This document shows, piece after piece, positions 33,887-41,140 of a stretch of 64,000 nucleotides of DNA. The stretch is from Streptomyces sp. NBC_00414. GTDB taxonomy: Bacteria > Actinomycetota > Actinomycetes > Streptomycetales > Streptomycetaceae. Under the pieces are notes generated by a model. It saw only the letters and a list, made by a program, of their open reading frames with translations. It ran no database searches and had not been told where the DNA came from. The stretch covers positions 4,898,001 to 4,962,000 of the forward strand of contig NZ_CP107935.1 in assembly GCF_036038375.1 (NCBI RefSeq), read 5' to 3'. Each line of letters opens with the position of its first letter. Positions within the stretch are counted from its first letter, which is position 1. Position numbers and translations under genes: made by a program.

Positions 33887-34366
33887 GTGACATCCAGCAT
33901 GCGCATCACCTGGATCCTCGGAGCACATGGATGGGCCGACTGCACTGTTGAGGGCGAGCGGGCTGGAGCCGAGCTCACCGCGTCCTGCATCAGCAACGCG
34001 CCCGAGGACCTTCTGACGGCCGTGGCCCGCCTCGTCGCCGGTGAGGCGGAGACCCGCGCGCAGTTCGAGGCGGAACCAACGGCCTACCGCTGGATCTTCT
34101 ACCGCGAAGGCGCGGACAGCTGGGTCCGCCTGCTGGAACTGCGTGACGGCGGTGACCACGACAACAAGGGCACGGAGATCTGGTCGGCCCAGCTCCCCGT
34201 CGACGCGGTCGCCCGAGCGGTGATCCGCTGCTTCGACGAAGTGGCTCGGACCCACGGCGAAAGCGGCTACCGCGGTAAGTGGGGCGAACACTTCCCCCGA
34301 ACCGAGCTCGAAGCCCTCAGACGCCTCCGGGACGCGTACCGCCGCGTCGATGGCACACAGCCATGA
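33887..34366 (+). CDS. Hypothetical protein
   Basis: 159 residues from GTG at 33887, with GAGGAG upstream. It starts MRITWILGAHGWADCTVEG and contains AYRWIFYREGADSWVRLLEL. The compact alpha/beta pattern with conserved Trp residues resembles small immunity-like or SMI1-unrelated proteins seen singly in Streptomyces, but I recognise no family. No neighbour gives a clue. Confidence 0.6.
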   Translation: MTSSMRITWILGAHGWADCTVEGERAGAELTASCISNAPEDLLTAVARLVAGEAETRAQFEAEPTAYRWIFYREGADSWVRLLELRDGGDHDNKGTEIWSAQLPVDAVARAVIRCFDEVARTHGESGYRGKWGEHFPRTELEALRRLRDAYRRVDGTQP

Positions 34367-34508
34367 GGTGCCCGCTGCGCAGGTCGGTCGAGACGGGCCG
34401 GCGGTTGCCGTCTCCGTCGACCTGGACCACCTCAACAGGTCACCGCTTCGCGACGGCCCACTTCCACCGAGCCGGTGTCGACGGCCGGACAGTCGCGGCC
34501 TCACCGTG

Positions 34509-35516
34509 ATGCGTCACGTCGACGTCGCGCTCCCCGCCCCTGCGTACCCTCTTCCCGTGCCAGCCTCATCACCCCCGCATCGTGTCGCCGTCCTCGTGCT
34601 CGAAGGCGCGAAGCCCCTCGATGTCGGGATTCCCGCGCAGGTGTTCACGACCCGCGCGAGCATGCCGTACGAGGTGCGGGTGTGCGGCGCGGCGCCCGGG
34701 CCCGTGGCCGGCGGGGACGGGCTGTCGTACCTCGTCGCCCACGACCTCGACGCGCTCGCGTGGGCCGACATCGTCTTCGTACCCGGATACCGGTTCCCGG
34801 ACCGCGACGACCCGCCGCAAGCCGTCGTCGATGCGCTGATCGCCGCCCATGACCGGGGTGCGCGACTCGCCGCCATCTCGACGGGCGCCTTCGCGCTCGC
34901 CGCCACGGGCCTGCTCGACGGGAAGCGCGCCACGACGCACTGGCACTACACGCGGGCACTCGCGGCGAAACGTCCGCTCGTGCGGGTCGACAAGAACGTC
35001 CTGTTCGTCGACGAGGGCAGCGTGCTGACGTCGGCCGGCGCCGCCTCCGGCATCGACCTGTGCCTGCACATTCTGCGCGGCGATCTCGGGGTGGCCGCGT
35101 CGAACCACGCGGCCCGGCGCCTGGTCGCGGCCCCCTACCGCAGCGGCGGCCAGGCGCAGTACGTGCCGTACAGCGTGCCCGAGCCGCTCGGTGAGCGGTT
35201 CGCCGCCACTCGCGAGTGGGCGCTGCACCGGCTCGGCGAGCCCCTCACCCTCGACGTGCTCGCCCGGCACGCGGCGGTGTCGCCGCGTACGTTCTCGCGG
35301 CGCTTCGTCGAGGACACCGGTTACACGCCGATGCAGTGGGTCATGCGCGCTCGCATCGATGTGGCCCGTGAGCTGCTCGAACGTTCGCAGCGGGGTATCG
35401 AGCAGATCGCCGCCGACGCCGGTCTCGGCACCGGTGCGAATCTGCGGCTGCATTTCCAGCGCATCCTCGGCACCACACCGAGCGAGTACCGGCGCACCTT
35501 CGCCCGGGGCGAGTAG
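34509..35516 (+). CDS. GlxA-type AraC family regulator (DJ-1/PfpI sensor domain)
   Basis: 335 residues from ATG at 34509; a GTG 51 bases later (MPASSPPHRV) is a reasonable alternative. The N-terminal half is a DJ-1/PfpI-like domain (HRVAVLVLEGAKPLDVGIPA...ISTGAFALAATGLLDGKRAT) in which Thr-Gly replaces the catalytic Cys region, so it is a sensor and not an enzyme. The C-terminal half has two HTH units (TLDVLARHAAVSPRTFSRRF and GIEQIAADAGLGTGANLRLH). It lies upstream of a GAPDH gene on the same strand, a possible target. Confidence 0.87.
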   Translation: MRHVDVALPAPAYPLPVPASSPPHRVAVLVLEGAKPLDVGIPAQVFTTRASMPYEVRVCGAAPGPVAGGDGLSYLVAHDLDALAWADIVFVPGYRFPDRDDPPQAVVDALIAAHDRGARLAAISTGAFALAATGLLDGKRATTHWHYTRALAAKRPLVRVDKNVLFVDEGSVLTSAGAASGIDLCLHILRGDLGVAASNHAARRLVAAPYRSGGQAQYVPYSVPEPLGERFAATREWALHRLGEPLTLDVLARHAAVSPRTFSRRFVEDTGYTPMQWVMRARIDVARELLERSQRGIEQIAADAGLGTGANLRLHFQRILGTTPSEYRRTFARGE

Positions 35517-35523
35517 CCCACGG

Positions 35524-35699
35524 CCGGGCGTCCGCCGCCGAGTGCCCACCGCCGGGCGTCCACCGTCGGATGCCCACCTTGAGTGCCCACCCGGGGTGCC
35601 CCCCCGGATGCCCGCCGACGGGCGTCCGCCACCGGATGCGCTCCTGGCGGATGTCCGCCCCGGGTGTCCGCCGTCAGATGACCGCCATCGGGCGTCCCC
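35524..35699. repeat. Decayed tandem array, 13-14-base unit, about 13 copies
   Basis: The gap between the regulator and gap is filled almost completely by a degenerate repeat with the consensus CCGGRTGYCCRCCG (for example CCGGGCGTCCGCCG, TCGGATGCCCACCT). The period is not a multiple of three throughout, so it is not a coding repeat. The gap promoter must lie in the ~100 bases after it. Confidence 0.8.
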
Positions 35700-35806
35700 G
35701 GCGTGGCGCGATCCTTTTGGACCGTGGCGATCGCGCCGCTGTCACCCACGCGGACCGCACGAGAACCTGGGGGCGAACCGGGCCAACCGACCAAGGGACA
35801 CCTCTC

Positions 35807-36805
35807 ATGACTCGCATCGCCATCAACGGATTCGGCCGCATCGGACGCAATGTGCTGCGCGCGCTGCTCGAACGCGGCAGTGACCTGGAGGTCGTCGCCG
35901 TCAACGACCTCACGGAGCCCGCCACCCTCGCGCGGCTGCTCGCCTACGACTCGACGGCGGGCCGGCTCGGCCGCCCGGTGACCGCCGACGGGGACGCCCT
36001 CGTGGTGGACGGCCGTCGCATCACCGTGCTCGCCGAGCGCGAACCGGCGCAGCTGCCGTGGGCCGAGCTCGGCGTCGACATCGTGCTGGAGGCGACCGGC
36101 CGCTTCGCCTCCGCCAAGGCCGCCGGCGCGCACATCGACGCGGGCGCGAAGAAGGTGCTCGTCAGCGCGCCCGCGGACGGCGCCGACGTCACCCTCGCGT
36201 TCGGGGTCAACACCGACGCGTACGACCCCGCCGTGCACACGATCGTCTCCAACGCCTCGTGCACGACCAACGCGCTCGCCCCGCTGGCCAAGGTGCTCGA
36301 CGATCTCGCCGGCATCGAGCACGGCTTCATGACGACGGTGCACGCCTACACGCAGGAGCAGAACCTGCAGGACGGTCCGCACCGCGACGCCCGCCGCGCC
36401 CGCGCCGCCGGGATCAACATCGTGCCGACCACGACCGGCGCCGCCAAGGCGATCGGCCTCGTGCTGCCGCAGCTCGACGGCAAGCTGTCGGGCGACTCGA
36501 TCCGCGTACCGGTCCCGGTGGGTTCGATCGTCGAGCTCAACACGACCGTCGCCCGCGACGTGACGCGCGAGGACGTGCTGGCGGCCTACCTCGCCGCGGC
36601 GCAGGGGCCGCTCGCCGGTGTACTGGAGTACTCGGACGACCCGCTCGTGTCGTCCGACATCACGGGCAATCCCGCCTCGGCGATCTTCGACTCGGCTCTC
36701 ACCCGCGTCGAGGGCCGCCATGTGAAGGTGGTCGCCTGGTACGACAACGAGTGGGGCTTCTCGAACCGCGTGATCGACACCCTCGAACTCCTCGCCGCGG
36801 GCTGA
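35807..36805 (+). CDS. gap: Type I glyceraldehyde-3-phosphate dehydrogenase
   Basis: 332 residues from ATG at 35807. NAD-binding start TRIAINGFGRIGRNVLRALL, catalytic Cys in SNASCTTNALAPLAK, and WYDNEWGFSNRVIDT at the end are all canonical. It oxidises glyceraldehyde 3-phosphate in glycolysis. Its location away from pgk/tpi and behind an AraC-type regulator suggests that this is a secondary, conditionally expressed paralogue; that is inference. Confidence 0.94.
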   Translation: MTRIAINGFGRIGRNVLRALLERGSDLEVVAVNDLTEPATLARLLAYDSTAGRLGRPVTADGDALVVDGRRITVLAEREPAQLPWAELGVDIVLEATGRFASAKAAGAHIDAGAKKVLVSAPADGADVTLAFGVNTDAYDPAVHTIVSNASCTTNALAPLAKVLDDLAGIEHGFMTTVHAYTQEQNLQDGPHRDARRARAAGINIVPTTTGAAKAIGLVLPQLDGKLSGDSIRVPVPVGSIVELNTTVARDVTREDVLAAYLAAAQGPLAGVLEYSDDPLVSSDITGNPASAIFDSALTRVEGRHVKVVAWYDNEWGFSNRVIDTLELLAAG

Positions 36806-36839
36806 CAGGAAACCGGGGCGGGTTCATAGGATCGCCCGC

Positions 36840-37583
36840 ATGACAGTGCGACCCGCTCTGGTGAACATCAAGGCTGTTGACGACTCCGTGGTCGGCCGGT
36901 TCTGGGCACAAGCGCTCGGCTGGCACGCCGTCGTCGAGGAGCCCGGCGTGACCGCCGTGAAACCCGCCGGCTTCGACTGGCTGGACCCGGTCACCGTGTG
37001 CGTCGACGTCGTGGCGGTCCCGGAGCCCAGGTCGACGACGAAGAACCGTGTGCACCTGGATCTCGCGACCACCTCCGCGGCCCATCAGGCGGAGCTGGTC
37101 GCACGGCTGACGGCGCTCGGTGCGACGCCCGCCCACGTGGGCCAGGGCGATGTGCCGTGGACGGTCCTCGCCGATCCGGAGGGCAACGAGTTCTGCGTGC
37201 TGGAGCCCCGGGAGGTCTACCTGGACACCGGGCCGATCGCCGCGGTGGTCGTCGACTGCGTGGATCCGCGGGCCATGGCCCGGTTCTGGGGCGACGCGAT
37301 CGGCTGGACCCTGCTGGAGGTGAGCGACGACCACGCGGTGTGGCGCTCCGACAAAGGGGTCGGCCCGTATCTTGAGTTCCTCCGCTCGCCCGACGTGAAG
37401 ACCGTGCCGGACCGCGTCCATGTCGACCTGGTGCCGGACCCCGGTGACGACAAGGCGGCGGAGGTGGCCCGGTTGCGGGCCCTCGGCGCCACCGATCTCG
37501 ACATCGGCCAGGGCGGCGACGTCCCGTGGACCTGCCTGACGGACCCGGAGGGCCACGAGTTCTGCGTCCTAGCCCGGTCCTGA
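36840..37583 (+). CDS. VOC (glyoxalase-like) protein, two domains
   Basis: 247 residues made of two similar VOC halves: VGRFWAQALGW...DPEGNEFCVLEP and MARFWGDAIGW...DPEGHEFCVLAR. Each ends with the DPEG(N/H)EFCVL motif common in the glyoxalase_6 group; the Glu there is a usual metal ligand. No substrate can be named. It lies 34 bases after gap and may be cotranscribed with it. Confidence 0.82.
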   Translation: MTVRPALVNIKAVDDSVVGRFWAQALGWHAVVEEPGVTAVKPAGFDWLDPVTVCVDVVAVPEPRSTTKNRVHLDLATTSAAHQAELVARLTALGATPAHVGQGDVPWTVLADPEGNEFCVLEPREVYLDTGPIAAVVVDCVDPRAMARFWGDAIGWTLLEVSDDHAVWRSDKGVGPYLEFLRSPDVKTVPDRVHVDLVPDPGDDKAAEVARLRALGATDLDIGQGGDVPWTCLTDPEGHEFCVLARS

Positions 37584-37670
37584 CGCCCAGTTTTGACGCC
37601 CAGTCCTGACGCCCAGTTTTGACGCCCAGTTTTGACGCCCGGTCCTGGCCTCCGGCCCTGACCTGCGGTC
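37582..37670. repeat. Tandem 13-base repeats overlapping the VOC stop
   Basis: Units GACGCCCAGTTTT / GACGCCCAGTCCT recur from 37582; five are near identical and two or three more are decayed. The first unit contains the TGA stop of the VOC gene. The 13-base period excludes a coding repeat. Confidence 0.8.
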
Positions 37671-37684
37671 CTGACGCGGGGCCC

Positions 37685-37724
37685 GGGTGTTTCGGCGGCG
37701 GTCGCGACCACCGCCGAAACACCC
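37685..37724. terminator. Bidirectional terminator between convergent VOC and sigma factor genes
   Basis: 20-base arms beginning GGGTGTTTCGGCGG with one mismatch and no spare loop. It lies between two converging genes and can serve both. Confidence 0.8.
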
Positions 37725-37730
37725 GCCACT

Positions 37731-37778
37731 CCCCCGTTCCCCCGTTCCTCCGCTCCTCCGCTCCTCCGCTCCCCCGAC
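37731..37778. repeat. Six tandem 8-base repeats
   Basis: CCCCCGTT, CCCCCGTT, CCTCCGCT three times, CCCCCGAC, without gaps, just before the 3' end of the sigma factor gene. Likely slippage-prone. Confidence 0.75.
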
Positions 37779-37805
37779 TCCCCACCGCATCGGCTCGCGG
37801 CGGGA

Positions 37806-38696
37806 CTACCTGGCGAGTTCCGCCGGCTCGTCCAGCCGAGTCAGCTTGTGCGGGTTGCGCACCACGTAGATCCGGGTGACCCGCCCGTTCTCCACCACGA
37901 GGCTCACCGCGGCCGACTCGCCGTCGATCTCGATGCGCACCGCGGGTGCGCCGTTGAGCCACACGGCCGTCGTCTCGGACACGGCCGCCACCTGGCTCAC
38001 CCGCGCGAGCAGCGTGGTCACCGGTTCGAGCCCGTGGACCGGAGCCAGCGCGGCGGGCACCAGCCCACCCCCGTCGGCGATCAGGACCACGTCCGGCGCC
38101 ATGATCTCCATCAGTTCCCGCAACCGCCCGGTGCGCAGCGCCACCAGGAACCGCCCCACCACGGCCTGTTGCTCCGACGGACTCACCCGCACCCGAGGCC
38201 GCCGGGCGGCCACATGCTCGCGGGCCCGCCGTGCGACCTGCCGCACCGTGGCCGCCGACTTCCCGATGGCCTCGCCGATCTCGCCGTACGGCATCTCGAA
38301 GACCTCGCGGAGCACGAACACCGCCCGCTCCGTCGGCCCGAGCGTCTCCAGGACGGTCAGCATCGCGATCGACACGCTCTCCGCGAGTTCGACGTCCTCG
38401 GCGACATCGGGGCTGGTCAGCAAAGGTTCGGGCAGCCACTCGCCCACGTACTCCTCGCGGCTGCGCGACAACGCCCGTAACCGGTTGAGCCCTTGCCGTG
38501 TGACGACCCGGACGAGGTACGCCCTCGGGTCACGGATCCGCGACCGGTCGACGTCGGCCCACCGCAGCCAGGACTCCTGCAGTACGTCCTCGGCGTCGGC
38601 CGCCGATCCGAGCATCTCGTAGGCCACCGTGAACAGCAGGGCGCGGTGGACGACGAACGGATCGGCGTCGGCGTCGGCAGCGGCATAAGCGGTCAT
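37806..38696 (-). CDS. ECF41-type RNA polymerase sigma factor (SigJ-like)
   Basis: 296 residues, longer than ordinary ECF sigma factors because of a C-terminal SnoaL-like domain. Region 2 is GSAADAEDVLQESWLRWADVD; region 4 is TLGPTERAVFVLREVFEMPYGEIGEAIGKSA split over residues about 120-150. The linker carries LIADGGGLVPAA, the DGGG motif of ECF41 proteins, where the C-terminal domain controls activity in place of a separate anti-sigma factor. The start overlaps the stop of the CMD gene by 4 bases. Confidence 0.9.
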   Translation of the reverse strand: MTAYAAADADADPFVVHRALLFTVAYEMLGSAADAEDVLQESWLRWADVDRSRIRDPRAYLVRVVTRQGLNRLRALSRSREEYVGEWLPEPLLTSPDVAEDVELAESVSIAMLTVLETLGPTERAVFVLREVFEMPYGEIGEAIGKSAATVRQVARRAREHVAARRPRVRVSPSEQQAVVGRFLVALRTGRLRELMEIMAPDVVLIADGGGLVPAALAPVHGLEPVTTLLARVSQVAAVSETTAVWLNGAPAVRIEIDGESAAVSLVVENGRVTRIYVVRNPHKLTRLDEPAELAR

Positions 38697-39295
38697 GCCG
38701 TCGGCGCCACGCCGGACTTCTCAGGACGCGTGTCGGGACGCGTGTCGGGACGCGCGGCCAGGGGGATCCCGCACGCGTCGGAGAAGCCCTGTGAACTGAT
38801 CCCGTGCGCCGAGTTGTTCCTGGTCGCCAGGTTGGCGAAGGCGATGGACGCGGTGAGTTCGACCATCGCCGCCGGGCCGAGCCGGTCGAGCAGGCTCGCG
38901 TACTGCTCGTCGGTGACGGTGAGCGGCGTGTTCGTCATGGCCTCGGCGTACTCCAGCACGTCCCGCTCCAGCCGGGTGAACACCTCCGACTCCCGCCAGC
39001 GCGGCACCTGGCTCGCCTTGGTCAGGTCCAGGTCCTTGTGCAGCGCCTGGAAGTAGTTGATGTCGAGGCACCAACCGCACCCGACCTGCGCCGCGACCGC
39101 CATGTGCGCGAACGTCTTGAGACCCTCGTCGGCCATGTCCCACCCGTTCACCTTGCCGCCCATCTCCGAGGAGTCCCGGGCGACCTCGGGGTTGTGCGCC
39201 GTCACCTCGAACGGTTCGGGGACCGCGCCGAACTGCTTGATCAGGTCTTCCCTCACCTCGGTGGGAAGTTCGGCCTTCGTGATGCGCAGTGCCAT
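38693..39295 (-). CDS. Carboxymuconolactone decarboxylase family protein, ECF41 partner
   Basis: 200 residues from ATG at 39295. AAQVGCGWCLDINYF is the AhpD/CMD active-site segment with CxxC; the His that follows the CxxC in AhpD is absent. CMD-family genes are the typical partners and targets of ECF41 sigma factors. It precedes the sigma gene and overlaps it by 4 bases. The C terminus is extended by a repeat (PDTRPDTRPEK). Confidence 0.88.
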   Translation of the reverse strand: MALRITKAELPTEVREDLIKQFGAVPEPFEVTAHNPEVARDSSEMGGKVNGWDMADEGLKTFAHMAVAAQVGCGWCLDINYFQALHKDLDLTKASQVPRWRESEVFTRLERDVLEYAEAMTNTPLTVTDEQYASLLDRLGPAAMVELTASIAFANLATRNNSAHGISSQGFSDACGIPLAARPDTRPDTRPEKSGVAPTA

Positions 39296-39387
39296 GGTGT
39301 CCAGTCCTCCTCGGACGTCTGCCGTTCCGGTTCGGCATGAAGACACCGGCGGGCCGCGGGATGTGACATCGCCCCGGCTCCGGTCCG

Positions 39388-39735
39388 CTACCAGATGATG
39401 ATCCCGCCCCCGATGTCCGACGCCCGCCGGGCCGCGTCCTCGATGTTGTGCAGATGGCGGCTCACCTCGTCGGCGTGCTCGGCGATCCGCGCCAGGTGCG
39501 TACGGACCAGATCGCATTCGGCGAGGAAGGCGGCCACCTCGTCCGGCGCCACGGTGAGGTCCTCGGTGGCGAGCCGCGGAAGGAACCGCGCCCCCAGCGA
39601 ACGGACCGGCTCCGATCCCCACACCTCGGTGCGCCAACGTTCCCGGCCCGCCGCGTCGGAGCATCCGGGCGGAACGTCCAGCACCTCGATGCCACCCTCC
39701 GCACGGGGCACATACACATCGACCGACAGACTCAT
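39388..39735 (-). CDS. Hypothetical protein
   Basis: 115 residues from ATG at 39735. Starts MSLSVDVYVPRAEGGIEVLD; the second half is a helical segment (LAECDLVRTHLARIAEHADE) ending ASDIGGGIIIW. No recognised family. It lies 92 bases upstream of the CMD gene on the same strand. Confidence 0.55.
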   Translation of the reverse strand: MSLSVDVYVPRAEGGIEVLDVPPGCSDAAGRERWRTEVWGSEPVRSLGARFLPRLATEDLTVAPDEVAAFLAECDLVRTHLARIAEHADEVSRHLHNIEDAARRASDIGGGIIIW

Positions 39736-40043
39736 GGCAGGGAGTCGACCACGGACGGGTGTCGGCGGTCCACCCTCGGCCAAGGCCCGAAAACAAATCA
39801 TTGCCTGAATGCGCGAATTCCCTTAATGTTTTCGTCGTGACTGCCGGGTCGGCCATTGGCCAACAAACAGTAGGGTTCCCGGCCTCCGAGTGAGGCCCGG
39901 GCGGGCCAGAGGGCCGCCCTTTTTCCAGTGCGCGCGCCGAGTAGCCGCGTACCGTTCGCGCGCTCGCGACGGTCCGCCGCGCCGCGTCTGCGCCTCGCCA
40001 TCAGCGTCCTCGCCACACCCGCGCTCCCTTTGCCGCGCCCACC

Positions 40044-40091
40044 CCATCGCGGGCTCCACCGCGGGTTCCACCACGGGTCCCACCGCAGGCT
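40044..40091. repeat. Four tandem 12-base repeats
   Basis: Units CCATCGCGGGCT, CCACCGCGGGTT, CCACCACGGGTC, CCACCGCAGGCT without gaps, in the 467-base gap 39736-40202 upstream of the F420/hemerythrin gene. The gap shows no gene. Confidence 0.75.
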
Positions 40092-40136
40092 GAATCGAAT
40101 TCGCCGCGCGGCGATTCCCCATGCCCTTTTCATTCC

Positions 40137-40166
40137 CCTTTCCGAAACGCACCTTTCCGAAACGCA
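40137..40166 (+). repeat. Exact tandem duplication of 15 bases in a leader
   Basis: CCTTTCCGAAACGCA occurs twice, back to back, 36 bases before the likely start of the F420/hemerythrin gene. An exact copy suggests a recent duplication. Confidence 0.8.
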
Positions 40167-40202
40167 CCGAGAAGACCGATGAACCCGAGAAGAAAGAAGA
40201 GA

Positions 40203-41066
40203 ATGCCCAACGACTTCAACCAGCAGATCATCGAAGAATTCCGGGCCAACGCCGGGGAGGTCGGCGGCCCCTTCGAGGGCGCCCGGCTGATCCTCCTGAC
40301 CACCACGGGAGCCCGTTCCGGGGAGCGGCACACCACCCCGGTCGGCTACTACGCCGACGGGGACGGCGACGTGCTGGTCATCGCCTCGGCCGCCGGCGCT
40401 CCGAAGCATCCGGACTGGTTCCACAACCTGGTCGCGCATCCGCAGGTCACCGTGGAGAGCGGGGTGTTCACGTACGAGGCCGAGGCCGAGGTCCTGGAAG
40501 GCACCGCACGGGACGACGCGTTCGCCCGCGCGGTCGAGGCGGACTCCGGGTGGGCCGACTACCAGGCCAGGACCAGCCGTGTGATCCCGGTGGTCGTCCT
40601 CCACCAGATCGCGAGCGACGGTCCGCCGAACGTCAACGCCTCCTCGATGGGCCAGTACATGCAGGTGATCCACGACGCCTTCCGCCGCGAACTGGCCCTG
40701 ATCCGCAAGGAGATCGGCGACGCGGATGCCACCCTCGGCGCCCAGCTCCGTATCAACTGCCTGACGTTCTGCCAGGGCCTGCACAACCACCACACCGGCG
40801 AGGACATCGCCATGTTCCCGTTCCTGGCCGACAGCCACCCGGAGCTCGGCCCGGTCCTCGACCGTCTGCGCGAGGAACACGAGCGGATCGCCGAGCTGAC
40901 CGCGGAGCTGAAGCAGGTCATCGGCGCGGACCGGACGGACCCCGCGGACTCCCGGCACGTAAGCGAGGAGGTCGAGCGTCTCACCCTCGCGCTGGAGGCC
41001 CATCTGACGTACGAGGAGGCACAGTTGATCCCCGTACTGGACGCGCCGGCCGGGTCGGTCCACTAG
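40203..41066 (+). CDS. Fusion of F420-dependent nitroreductase-like domain and hemerythrin domain
   Basis: 287 residues from ATG at 40203 (MPNDFNQQ); an ATG at 40179 is a close alternative. Residues 1-130 are a Ddn-type split beta-barrel: LILLTTTGARSGERHTTPVGYY and HPDWFHNLVAHPQVTVE, which bind F420 in family members. Residues 150-287 are a hemerythrin-like four-helix bundle with the iron-ligand pattern HxxxE/HxxxxE: HDAFRREL, HNHHTGEDIAMFP, HERIAELTAE and HLTYEEAQLIP. The fusion couples a deazaflavin site with a di-iron site, perhaps for O2, NO or peroxide handling; the reaction is unknown. Confidence 0.87.
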   Translation: MPNDFNQQIIEEFRANAGEVGGPFEGARLILLTTTGARSGERHTTPVGYYADGDGDVLVIASAAGAPKHPDWFHNLVAHPQVTVESGVFTYEAEAEVLEGTARDDAFARAVEADSGWADYQARTSRVIPVVVLHQIASDGPPNVNASSMGQYMQVIHDAFRRELALIRKEIGDADATLGAQLRINCLTFCQGLHNHHTGEDIAMFPFLADSHPELGPVLDRLREEHERIAELTAELKQVIGADRTDPADSRHVSEEVERLTLALEAHLTYEEAQLIPVLDAPAGSVH

Positions 41067-41099
41067 GCCACGTCACCACCGGTGGACCCGGTGAGGCAT

Positions 41100-41140
41100 G
41101 GACCGGCCCGCGGGGAAAGGGGGGACCCGCGGGCCGGTCC
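41100..41140. terminator. Bidirectional terminator between convergent genes
   Basis: 15-base arms GGACCGGCCCGCGGG with an 11-base purine loop, touching the stop codon of the minus-strand helicase gene and 33 bases after the F420/hemerythrin stop. Confidence 0.8.
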
